From the NCBI GenBank assembly GCA_938041035.1, contig CALHYX010000049.1:1-49684 (forward strand): a stretch of DNA of 49,684 nt. Reading direction: 5' to 3'. Of this stretch, positions 35,324-42,884 are shown piece after piece; the stretch's first letter is position 1, and each line of letters begins with the position of its first letter. The position numbers and the translations under genes were made by a program. A model generated the notes under the pieces. The model ran no database searches, was not told the origin of the DNA, and was given only the letters and a program-made list of their open reading frames with translations. Origin of the DNA: an uncultured Acidimicrobiales bacterium (GTDB taxonomy: Bacteria > Actinomycetota > Acidimicrobiia > Acidimicrobiales > SHLQ01).

Positions 35324-36093
35324 CGGGCGTCCTGGGGTTCGCCGGCGACGCCGAGCTGACGAACGACCGCGCACGCCGCGCCGAATCCGTTGTCGATGCC
35401 GACGACGGTCATGCCCGAAGCGCACGCCGCGAGCATCCCCAACAGCGCGGTGATGCCCGCGAACCCGGCGCCGTAGCCGGTGCTCGTTGGTACGGCGATC
35501 ACCGGGGCCGCAGTGAGCCCGGTGATGACGCTCGGAAGCGCGCCCTCCATGCCGGCGACGACCACGCATGCGTCGGCGGCCACGATGGTGTCGACGTGGG
35601 TGAGGAGTCGATGGAGGCCGGCCACGCCCACGTCGGTGATCGATCGGGCCTTGATGCCGTGGGCGGCGAGCGTCGCCTCGCATTCGCGGGCGATGGGGCC
35701 GTCGGCGGTCCCGGCCGTGATGACCGCGACATCCGCGGTGCGCGGCGCACTCGGTCGCCAGACCGCCGTGTTGCCGACGGCTGCCTCGGACACGGTGGCG
35801 TCGGGGTCGACGGCCAGGGCTGCTTCGAGTTGTTGCTGGTCGGCGCGGGTGAGCACGACGGGGCCGGTTCCGCCGGCCAGCAATTCGGTGACGATGGCCG
35901 CCACCTCGGCCGGCGACTTCCCCGGGCCGTAGATCGCTTCGGCCATCCCCTGGCGCAGTTCGCGGTGGTGATCGACCTTGGTATGGCCCAGGTCGGCAAA
36001 GGGAAGTCGCCGCAGGCGCGAGACCGCATCGTCGGGCGCGACGACGCCGTCGCGCACGTCCTGAAGCAATTGGGTGAGGGTGACTTCGTCCAC
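35320..36093 (-). CDS. larB: Nickel-pincer cofactor carboxylase/hydrolase LarB
   Basis: A 257-residue PurE/AIRC-like enzyme. The N-terminal part has LGHTKVDHHRELRQGMAEAI and YGPGKSPAEV. The catalytic part has VITAGTADGPIARECEATL, DVGVAGLHRLL, VVAGMEGALPSVI and ALLGMLAACASGMTVVGIDN. LarB carboxylates nicotinic acid adenine dinucleotide and removes AMP in the first step of NPN synthesis. GTG 36093 is chosen because homology begins there (VDEVTLTQLLQDVRDG). The start is only 19 bases from the divergent pheA start, so their promoters must overlap the opposite coding regions. Confidence 0.94.
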   Translation of the reverse strand: MDEVTLTQLLQDVRDGVVAPDDAVSRLRRLPFADLGHTKVDHHRELRQGMAEAIYGPGKSPAEVAAIVTELLAGGTGPVVLTRADQQQLEAALAVDPDATVSEAAVGNTAVWRPSAPRTADVAVITAGTADGPIARECEATLAAHGIKARSITDVGVAGLHRLLTHVDTIVAADACVVVAGMEGALPSVITGLTAAPVIAVPTSTGYGAGFAGITALLGMLAACASGMTVVGIDNGFGAACAVVRQLGVAGEPQDAR

Positions 36094-36098
36094 TCCCC

Positions 36099-36104
36099 TA
36101 TCCT
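36099..36104 (+). promoter_or_regulatory. Predicted -10 element for leaderless pheA
   Basis: TATCCT ends eight bases before the GTG of pheA and there is no ribosome-binding sequence, which suggests transcription starts at or next to the start codon. Confidence 0.4.
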
Positions 36105-36112
36105 CGCCGGTT

Positions 36113-37114
36113 GTGGACAACACTGCACCCTCGGCCGCCCATGATGCCTCGGCGGCACCCGACCCGGCCCCCGTCGCCTTCACCCCGACGACCGCGGTCG
36201 GCTACCTCGGCCCGGCCGGCACCTTTACCGAGCAGGCGTTGTTCACCCAGTCCGACCTGGCCGGCTGTGAGCTGCGCCCGTTTCGGCGTATCCCCCAGGT
36301 GCTCAACGCGGTGGCCAGCGGCGACATCGACCTCGGGTTCGTGGCGATCGAGAACGCCATCGAGGGCGCCGTCAACGCCACGGTGGACGTTCTGGCGTTC
36401 GACCTCGAGTTGTTGATCCAGCGAGAGGTCGACATGGCGATCCACATGAGCCTGATGGCCAAGCCGGGCACGACGATCGACCAGCTCACCGAGGTTCGAT
36501 CGATTCCGGTGGCCAGCGCCCAGTGCCGCCAGTACGTCGCCGAGGACCTCGCGCACGTCCGGATAGAACCCACCAACTCCACCGCCGAGGCCGCCCAACA
36601 GGTCGCCGAGTCCGACCGCGATTCGATCGCCGCAATCGGGCCTGCACGTTCCGCCGAGGTGTACGGGCTGGAGATCCTGGCCGATCGGATCGAGGACCAC
36701 CCCGACAACCGGACGCGCTTCGTCACCGTGGCCCGGCAGGGCATTCCGGCGCCCACCGGTCACGACAAGACCTCGATCGTCGTCTACCAGCGGGCGAACG
36801 AGCCGGGCTCACTGATGTCGATTCTTCAGGAGTTCGCAGCTCGCAGCATCAACCTGTCGAACCTTCAGTCACGCCCCACCAAGTCCAAGCTGGGCGACTA
36901 CTGCTTCCTGATCGATCTCGATGGCCATATCGCCGACGACGTGGTCGCCGACGGTCTGCGAAACCTGCACATGAAGCAGGGCGGGGTGAAGTTCCTCGGT
37001 TCGTACCCGGCGGTCGGCGATACCCACGGCGAGATTCGCCATGCCCATTCGGCGAGCGACGAGGCGGCTGAGGCATGGCTGGCCGAGCTCCGGTCGCAGG
37101 TCGCGGCCGACTGA
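36113..37114 (+). CDS. pheA: Prephenate dehydratase PheA
   Basis: A 333-residue enzyme that converts prephenate to phenylpyruvate in phenylalanine synthesis. The dehydratase domain starts GYLGPAGTFTEQALF, contains VAIENAIEGAVNATVD and NSTAEAAQQVAES, and ends at the catalytic T-R-F of DNRTRFVTVA. A C-terminal ACT domain follows (TSIVVYQRANEPGSLMSIL, then NLSNLQSRPTKSKLGDYCF), the allosteric phenylalanine site. There is no chorismate mutase domain, as in other actinobacteria. GTG 36113 is selected; a longer GTG start at 36074 would overlap larB. Confidence 0.95.
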   Translation: MDNTAPSAAHDASAAPDPAPVAFTPTTAVGYLGPAGTFTEQALFTQSDLAGCELRPFRRIPQVLNAVASGDIDLGFVAIENAIEGAVNATVDVLAFDLELLIQREVDMAIHMSLMAKPGTTIDQLTEVRSIPVASAQCRQYVAEDLAHVRIEPTNSTAEAAQQVAESDRDSIAAIGPARSAEVYGLEILADRIEDHPDNRTRFVTVARQGIPAPTGHDKTSIVVYQRANEPGSLMSILQEFAARSINLSNLQSRPTKSKLGDYCFLIDLDGHIADDVVADGLRNLHMKQGGVKFLGSYPAVGDTHGEIRHAHSASDEAAEAWLAELRSQVAAD

Positions 37115-37222
37115 CTTTGCCCGACTAACCAGGCGCGACTCACCTAGCAACGCCGTCAGGGTTGGAAAAGAAATCCATGACGAGGGCCTCAGATCCTTTC
37201 GCCGCGGGCCGATTGGTTGCGC

Positions 37223-40200
37223 ATGGATCGTTTTCAGCTCCGCAAAAAAGAACGCCGCCGCTGGCAGGGCAGTGCTCTGCTCGCCACCTGTGGCCTTGTC
37301 CTCGGCGCCGTTGGTGTCGCCCCCGCAGTAGCCGACCTGGCGTCGGCCACCTGCACGGTCACCGTCGATCAGGCGGCCGATACCGCCCTGTGGAGTTGGG
37401 CTGACGCACCGGACGGCCTACCGCTGGTTCCGATGTACGGCACCGCGGACGGCGACCTCGTCCCGATCAGTGTTGGCGCTTCGTCGAGCTTCGCCGGCTA
37501 CGGGCCGGCCGGCACCTGGGGACCGCAGTCGCCGGTCGCCGACGACGCCGTGAGCTTTCATCTGTGGGCCGACCCCGAAAAGGGCGGCGGACTCATGACC
37601 TGTGATGTCGAGGGCACCGCCCCCGCGCAGACCACGCTGCAGCTGACGTCCGGCGCGGGCGAGAGCAACCCCGGTTTCCAAACCGGCGGCTGTTCGCCGA
37701 GCCCGGATGACTACGAGTACGGCTGGAAGTTCTGGCTGAGCATCGATAGCTCCAAGATCATCAGCCTCGAAGCCACGTTCGAGAACGCGGGCACGATCAC
37801 CGACTTCATCATTCCGAGCCACAGCGACCGCAAGGCGTACATCCACACTCCCGGCCCCGACACCCTGGTGTCGGCCACCGCGGTGATCGAAGGATCTCCT
37901 GAGACCCGCCTGGTGCTCGGTCACGTGTGCACGCCGCCGGACGCACCGACGCCCACGACGACCGCCGCGCCGGCCCCGACGACGACGGACAACCCGACGA
38001 CTCCGCCGGTGACCGATCCCCCGGCCACCGATCCACCCGCGACCGATCCCCCGGCGACCGATCCGCCCGCGACCGATCCCCCGGCCACGGACCCGCCCGC
38101 GACCGATCCGCCAGCCACGGACCCACCCGCCACCGATCCCCCGGCGACCGACCCGCCCGCGACCGACCCTCCGGCCACGGACCCGCCCGCCACCGACCCC
38201 CCGGCGACGGACCCGCCGGCCACCGATCCGCCCGCGACCACGAGCCCGGCTACGACGACGCCGGCAACCACCGACGCGCCGACCACCACGTTGGACAGCG
38301 ACACCGATCCCGCCGAGCCCGACAGCGGTTCGGCCGACATCGGCGGTGAGATCACCCTCGACTGTGACGCCGACAAGATCATCGTCAACGTAAGCAATAC
38401 CGGTGATGCCCCCGGCGTCGCCACGATCATGATCAACGGCGAGACCGCCGACGTTGTGCCGATGAACCCGGGCGACACCCGTATGTGGATGACGCCGCTC
38501 ACCGGCGCCGACAGCTACGACGTTTCCGTCAGCGACGGCGACGGTGTCGTGACCGCGGCTTCGTTCGACGAGCCGTGTGCGGAGCCCCAGCCGGACACCT
38601 CGGCGGAGATTCTGCTCAACTGCTCGGCGGAACGCCTCGTGGTGAACCTCACCAACAGCGGCTCCGGCCCGGACACCATCACTGTGATGATCAACGGCGA
38701 GAACGTCGAAACCGTCACGCTGGCCGCCGGCGAATCGCTGAACTGGCGCTACGACATCACCGAGAACGCCGACTACGACGTGAAGGTGACGAACGACGAC
38801 GGCGTGCTCGCCGCAGAGTCGTTCAGCTCCTCGTGCTTCGACCCGACGCCGAACACCTCGGCGCAGGCGCCGATCCTCGACTGTGACGAGGGCGAGCTGA
38901 TCATTCCGCTCACCAACGATGGCGACGGACCGAGCACCGTGACGATCACGGTGAACGGCACCACCCAGACCGTGACCCTCGACCCGGGTCAGTCCCTCGA
39001 CGTGACGTTCCCCATGGATGAGCCGGGCGACTACGCCATCACGGTTGTCGCCGACGGCACGACCCTGATCGACCAGACGGTGACGAGCGACTGCTCGACC
39101 CCGGAACCGAACCTGGCCGCCGACATCACCCTCGACTGTGACGCCGGCAAGGTGACCGTGATCGTGACCAACTCCGGCGACGGTGCCGGCACCGCGATCG
39201 TGGAGATCGACGGCGAGCCGACCACCCTCACCGTTCCCGCCGGTGGCGACGCCATGTTCATGGCCGACGTCGCCGACGACGCACCGCTCGACGTAGTGGT
39301 GAGCGACGGCGAGGTCGTGCTCGATGAGCTTCGGGCCCCCGACGCCGCCTGCTCGACCCCGACCGCCATCCTCGAGGCCACCGCCGCAGTGCAGTGCGCC
39401 ACGGGCGAGGTTGTGGTCACCATCGACAACACCGGCAACGCTGCCGGTGTCGCCTTGATCGCCATCGATGGCGACGAGATTCAGCTGACCGTTCCGGCCG
39501 GCGAGACCCAGCAGTACACCGCTGACGTCTCGGCTACCGCGGACGTGAACGTGGTCGTCTCCGGTCCCGGCCCCGACGGCCCGGCCGAACTGCTCAACGA
39601 CACGATTCAGAGCTGTGAAGTTCCCGCTTCGATGCTCACCGCCACGATCAGTCTCGACTGTGACAGCGGCGAGGTCGTGGTCAACGCCATGAACACCGGC
39701 AACATCGACGGCGAGTTGACCATCACGGTCGACGGCGAAGACGCCACCCTCGTCGTGAAGCCGGGCGAGAAGCCCGAATGGCGCACGAGCATCGAACTGG
39801 GCGTTGCCCACGAGGTGCGGGTCAGCGACGGCAACGAGGTCATCGCGCTCGAGGAGTTCGACAGCGCCTGTGTTGTGCAGGCTCCGGAGATCACCGCCGA
39901 GATCGCCGCCGACTGCGACAACGAACGCATCATGGTGCGGGTCATCAACTCCGGCGGCGCCGACGGCACCGTCGAAATCGAGGTCAACGGTGAAATCACC
40001 ACCGTCGACGTTGCCTCCGGCACCTACGAGGTGCTCGCCGTGCCCGTGACCGACGATGTCGCCAACTACGACATCGCCGTGATCGTCAACGGCGAGGAGG
40101 TCCAGCGCGAGACGGTCAACCCCGGTTGTACGACCCCGGTGACCGAATCGCCGACCGCCGCCCTGGCGAACTCCTGCGCTCGCAACGAGTTGTTGGCCAC

Positions 40201-40585
40201 GATGACGAACCCGACCGGTTCGGCCGTCGACTTCCAGCTCGACCTCAACAGCAACAGCCAGACGGTGACCGTCGAACCGGGCGAGTCGACCACCGTGGCC
40301 CTGGTGCTGGCCGAGGACGTGACCTATTCGGCCCGGGTGACCCAGAACGGGACCGAGCTGGCCGCCAAGAGCTTCATCCACAACTGCAAGGGTGCGGCGG
40401 CCAAGGTGGCTGGCCGGACCCAGCGTCCGACCACCCAGACGACCGCTCCGGCGTTCCAGTTGGCCCGCACCGGTGCCAACACCCCGCTGATCGCGGTGGC
40501 GGGTGGCTCGCTGCTCGCTGCTGGCCTGGTCGCTCAACGAGCCGGCGCAGTCCGAGGTCAGCGCCTCGCTGCTGACGAAAACTAG
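37223..40585 (+). CDS. Large wall-anchored surface protein with eight Ig-like repeats and a PPATD stalk
   Basis: A 1120-residue exported protein. A basic N terminus and hydrophobic stretch (SALLATCGLVLGAVGVAP) form a signal peptide cut near AVADLASA. Residues about 40-235 are a folded domain with several cysteines. A stalk of about 14 PPATD units follows, then eight consecutive repeats of about 85 residues (about 372-1058). Each repeat starts like I-T-L-D-C-D-A-G-K-V-x-V and ends with a second cysteine, so each probably forms one disulfide-bonded beta sandwich. The C terminus has LARTG, a hydrophobic helix and a basic end, like a sortase sorting signal. The membrane protein gene starts 12 bases downstream. 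Adhesin or wall-spacer roles are plausible. ATG 37223 is chosen; TTG 37217 is in frame. Confidence 0.85.
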   Translation: MDRFQLRKKERRRWQGSALLATCGLVLGAVGVAPAVADLASATCTVTVDQAADTALWSWADAPDGLPLVPMYGTADGDLVPISVGASSSFAGYGPAGTWGPQSPVADDAVSFHLWADPEKGGGLMTCDVEGTAPAQTTLQLTSGAGESNPGFQTGGCSPSPDDYEYGWKFWLSIDSSKIISLEATFENAGTITDFIIPSHSDRKAYIHTPGPDTLVSATAVIEGSPETRLVLGHVCTPPDAPTPTTTAAPAPTTTDNPTTPPVTDPPATDPPATDPPATDPPATDPPATDPPATDPPATDPPATDPPATDPPATDPPATDPPATDPPATDPPATDPPATTSPATTTPATTDAPTTTLDSDTDPAEPDSGSADIGGEITLDCDADKIIVNVSNTGDAPGVATIMINGETADVVPMNPGDTRMWMTPLTGADSYDVSVSDGDGVVTAASFDEPCAEPQPDTSAEILLNCSAERLVVNLTNSGSGPDTITVMINGENVETVTLAAGESLNWRYDITENADYDVKVTNDDGVLAAESFSSSCFDPTPNTSAQAPILDCDEGELIIPLTNDGDGPSTVTITVNGTTQTVTLDPGQSLDVTFPMDEPGDYAITVVADGTTLIDQTVTSDCSTPEPNLAADITLDCDAGKVTVIVTNSGDGAGTAIVEIDGEPTTLTVPAGGDAMFMADVADDAPLDVVVSDGEVVLDELRAPDAACSTPTAILEATAAVQCATGEVVVTIDNTGNAAGVALIAIDGDEIQLTVPAGETQQYTADVSATADVNVVVSGPGPDGPAELLNDTIQSCEVPASMLTATISLDCDSGEVVVNAMNTGNIDGELTITVDGEDATLVVKPGEKPEWRTSIELGVAHEVRVSDGNEVIALEEFDSACVVQAPEITAEIAADCDNERIMVRVINSGGADGTVEIEVNGEITTVDVASGTYEVLAVPVTDDVANYDIAVIVNGEEVQRETVNPGCTTPVTESPTAALANSCARNELLATMTNPTGSAVDFQLDLNSNSQTVTVEPGESTTVALVLAEDVTYSARVTQNGTELAAKSFIHNCKGAAAKVAGRTQRPTTQTTAPAFQLARTGANTPLIAVAGGSLLAAGLVAQRAGAVRGQRLAADEN
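38017..38238 (+). repeat. 15-bp tandem repeat coding PPATD (about 14 copies)
   Basis: Units of 15 bp (GATCCCCCGGCCACC and variants) run without interruption, encoding Pro-Pro-Ala-Thr-Asp. Codon variation between copies is mostly synonymous (GAT/GAC, CCC/CCG, ACC/ACG), which indicates the peptide is selected. Confidence 0.93.
38338..40398 (+). repeat. Eight tandem protein repeats of about 85 residues (about 255 bp each)
   Basis: Aligning by eye on the pattern D-C-D-x-x-x-x-x-V-x-x-x-N-x-G gives copies starting near 38338, 38600, 38857, 39115, 39370, 39634, 39892 and 40144. Conserved positions are a first-strand cysteine, an N-x-G in strand C, an I/V-N/D-G turn, a P-G-x/A-G-E turn and a last-strand cysteine. 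The copies are diverged at DNA level, so the expansion is not recent. Confidence 0.8.
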
Positions 40586-40597
40586 TCGGCGGTATCG

Positions 40598-42430
40598 ATG
40601 CCAAATCTGCGGAGTCATTTCGCAGCGGCTCTTACCGTCCTTTCCTATGCCGCCGCCGCGGTCTACCTGATCTGGAGGATCGGGTGGACCGCGGGCGGAG
40701 CATTCATACCGCTCTTCCTGATCGCGTTCAGCATCGATCTGGTGGTGGTGTTCCGCCATGTGCTGCGCACCCTGCCGTTGCTGTTGCCCATGGCGCAGCC
40801 GCGGAACAACCCGGATGCGAAGCCGACGGGCGTGCTGATCATCGTCGGCGATGAACCCGCCATTCAGGTGGCGGTGACCTTGCGGAGCTGCCTCGAGATT
40901 CACGGCGCGACGTCGGTCGGCATTCTGGCGACAAAACCCCGGCCCGACATCGCCAGTCGATGCCGCCGCTACCGCGTGCCCCTCATGGTGTGCGACGGCC
41001 CCCAGGCGGTTGGGAAGTCGGCGACCGCGCTGCTCGCCCACTTCGAGGCCGAGTACGTGGCGGTGGTGCCGGGCTCGGCCTGGCCGTCGCCCGACCTGCT
41101 CGTCCTCAACGCCGCAGCATTCGACGACCCCCGGGTTGCGAGCCTCGTCTCGGGCACCGGAGTCGTGGGCAACCCCGGCCTGATCGGCGGTTCGGGCTAT
41201 GCGCCGGCCGCCGACGGCGACAGCGGCGCTGCCCGACACCTGGCCAGCATCGGGGCCGTTGGCCCCATCGACGGGCCGGTCATCTTCCGTCGGTCGGCGA
41301 TCAACGAGATCGGTGGGTTCGCCAGCGATTCGCGCCATTTCGTGCTGCACACCGCACTGCGCCTCCAGGCCCAGGGGTGGCGCACCGCGGCCACCACCAA
41401 GCCGGCCGCACACCGCTCAGCTCCATGGGACGAGGATCAGGCGTTGCGCGACCGCGCCGAACGGGTTCGCGCCCGCCTCGACCTGGTCGAACAACCCGAC
41501 GTTGGCTTCTGGGCCGATGGGGTGCCGACCGCCAGCCGGCTCGGGCACCTGCACGGCATCGTCGAAGCCTGGTCGGTCATCCCCCGCCTCATCGCCCTCG
41601 TGCTGCCCGCCGTCGTCGCGATCACCGGCCAACTGCCGTTCACGTTCAGCTTCTCGAGCGCACTGACCTTTGGGTTGCCCTGGTTCATCCTCGCCGCGTT
41701 GAGCCGCGGCAAGGCGCAGGGACCGCGGGCCGGGTTGTGGAACGGACTGCGTGTGGGTGTGCGCACCCTCGCCGCCGACCTCGCCGCCCTCGACGCCAAG
41801 AGCGACGTGCGTTTCGCCCCCGGCCAGTTGGCCAGCCGCCAGGTCCGGCTGTTGTTCTTCATTCTCGTCACCGCGATCTTCGGCGCCTTCGCCCAGACGG
41901 TCGGGTTCTCGATGCAGGAGCTTCCGAAGCTGGCCCACGCGCTGGTCGTGGCCGCCTCCGGTGTGGTGATCGCTGCGGTGCGCGACGGTGCCTGGGCCCA
42001 AACCGATCGCCAGTTGCGGATCCTGCCGCGCGTTCACGTTCCCGGCGATGGTGTGGTGCGCGGGTTGTCGCCGTTCGGTATCGACCTGCAGATGCCGCTC
42101 GACATCGGTGAGGAGATCGAGTGTCCGGTCATGTTGCCGCTGCCGGGAAGGGAACCGTTCCAGCGCAACCTGACCAGTGTGGTGGTGAAGCGTCATCGCC
42201 AGCGGGCGTCGTACTACGTCGCGTTCGATCTCGACGAGGAAGCCTTCGACGAGATGCTGCACTTCTGCGCCGTCACGGCGCCCACGATGGAACGGCTGGG
42301 TATCCCGCCGGATTCACCGTTCGGCCAGCCGCAGCGCACCGGGCGCATGCGCCCCAACCCGAAGGGCGAGTGGACGCCCGACGTCCAGGAGTCGGTGGGC
42401 CCCGCGCTGGCGAAAGCTCGCCGCCGCTAG
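40598..42430 (+). CDS. BcsA-like GT2-fold membrane protein with PilZ domain, catalytic motifs missing
   Basis: A 610-residue membrane protein following the cellulose-synthase plan: two N-terminal helices (about residues 8-55), a cytoplasmic GT2-like domain (about 75-300), more helices (about 320-350 and 425-460) and a C-terminal PilZ domain (about 470-570). The acceptor-side segment VIFRRSAINEIGGFASDSRH matches BcsA around its R-R-x-A-L-x-E-I-G-G-F. Catalytic positions are absent: PGSAWPSPD replaces D-A-D-H-x-P, SRHF replaces T-E-D, and DQALRDRAERVRAR replaces Q-x-x-R-W. The PilZ domain keeps R-x-x-x-R (RILPR) and LSPFGIDL (G instead of D/N in D-x-S-x-x-G), so c-di-GMP binding is likely. It starts 12 bases after the surface protein gene. 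Confidence 0.75.
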   Translation: MPNLRSHFAAALTVLSYAAAAVYLIWRIGWTAGGAFIPLFLIAFSIDLVVVFRHVLRTLPLLLPMAQPRNNPDAKPTGVLIIVGDEPAIQVAVTLRSCLEIHGATSVGILATKPRPDIASRCRRYRVPLMVCDGPQAVGKSATALLAHFEAEYVAVVPGSAWPSPDLLVLNAAAFDDPRVASLVSGTGVVGNPGLIGGSGYAPAADGDSGAARHLASIGAVGPIDGPVIFRRSAINEIGGFASDSRHFVLHTALRLQAQGWRTAATTKPAAHRSAPWDEDQALRDRAERVRARLDLVEQPDVGFWADGVPTASRLGHLHGIVEAWSVIPRLIALVLPAVVAITGQLPFTFSFSSALTFGLPWFILAALSRGKAQGPRAGLWNGLRVGVRTLAADLAALDAKSDVRFAPGQLASRQVRLLFFILVTAIFGAFAQTVGFSMQELPKLAHALVVAASGVVIAAVRDGAWAQTDRQLRILPRVHVPGDGVVRGLSPFGIDLQMPLDIGEEIECPVMLPLPGREPFQRNLTSVVVKRHRQRASYYVAFDLDEEAFDEMLHFCAVTAPTMERLGIPPDSPFGQPQRTGRMRPNPKGEWTPDVQESVGPALAKARRR

Positions 42431-42446
42431 GAAGCGAGCGTGGCGG

Positions 42447-42488
42447 CAAAAGACTCCTGTCCGCCACGCCGTTTGCGTGACGGACAGG
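42447..42488 (-). terminator. Terminator of tRNA-Ser(GCT)
   Basis: A 14-bp stem with one mismatch (CCTGTCCGCCACGC / GCGTGACGGACAGG, loop CGTTT) lies seven bases beyond the tRNA 3' end. On the minus strand it is followed by AGTCTTTTGCC. The left arm can alternatively pair with 42439-42446 (CGTGGCGG), giving a competing hairpin on the plus strand. Confidence 0.8.
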
Positions 42489-42494
42489 ATCGTG

Positions 42495-42585
42495 CGGAGA
42501 GGGAGGGATTTGAACCCTCGAACGAGAGTAAACCCGTTACTTCCTTAGCAGGGAAGCGCCTTCAACCTGGCTCGGCCACCTCTCC
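42495..42585 (-). tRNA. tRNA-Ser (anticodon GCT)
   Basis: A 91-nt class II tRNA reading from 42585 to 42495. The acceptor GGAGAGG pairs with CCTCTCC, followed by TGGCCGAG in the D-arm, the anticodon loop CTGCTAA (GCT), a long variable arm and the T-arm GAGGGTTCAAATCCCTC. CCA is not encoded. TACACT at 42602-42597 on the same strand is a likely -10 box. Confidence 0.95.
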
Positions 42586-42730
42586 GTAAGTTGGTCAGTG
42601 TAGCGAGGTTGTGCCGGCACACGCCCACCAAATCGGAGCGGAGTCCCGCCGCGTTCGTCGCCGGCCTCGCCCCCGATGCCGGAGCGCAAACCCCGTCCGT
42701 CCCCGCGCCGGGACCGCTAACCTCGTCGGC

Positions 42731-42820
42731 GGAGGGATGGCAGAGCGGACGATTGCAGTTGCCTTGAAAGCAGCCGGGCCCGCAAGGGCCCCGGGGGTTC
42801 GAATCCCCCTCCCTCCGCCA
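42731..42820 (+). tRNA. tRNA-Ser (anticodon TGA), CCA encoded
   Basis: A 90-nt class II tRNA. The acceptor GGAGGGA pairs with TCCCTCC, the D-arm starts TGGCAGAGCGG, the anticodon loop is CTTGAAA (TGA), a GC-rich variable arm follows, and the T-arm is GGGGGTTCGAATCCCCC. Unlike the other three tRNAs in the window it encodes its CCA end. TAACCT (42718-42723) is a suitable -10 box. The truncated recombinase ORF reads across it on the other strand. Confidence 0.95.
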
Positions 42821-42850
42821 AAAGCGTCTGTTTCGAACTCACGTGTGGGA

Positions 42851-42884
42851 AGACCCGGGCTAGCCAGCTCGGGTCTTTGCTTTT
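42851..42884 (+). terminator. Terminator after tRNA-Ser(TGA)
   Basis: AGACCCGGGC and GCTCGGGTCT form a 10-bp stem (one G-T pair) with loop TAGCCA, followed by TTGCTTTT, 30 bases after the tRNA. Confidence 0.85.

Noticed and set aside
37115..37222. Possible riboswitch before the surface protein
   Set aside because: I compared it by eye with the c-di-GMP and c-di-AMP riboswitch patterns and found no convincing conserved core.
38017..38238. Possible CRISPR array
   Set aside because: The 15-bp units are contiguous without spacers and encode PPATD in frame.
37418..41413. A 1331-codon open frame on the minus strand opposite the surface protein and PilZ gene
   Set aside because: Composition is Arg/Gly/His/Val-rich with no domain, and it mirrors the third-position GC of the real plus-strand genes, which carry signal peptide, repeats and TM helices.
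42599..42615. Similarity of TGTAGCGAGGTTGTGC to the 16-bp repeat at 1492
   Set aside because: The single copy matches at 14 of 16 positions and lies over the probable promoter of tRNA-Ser; chance or shared promoter bases explain it.
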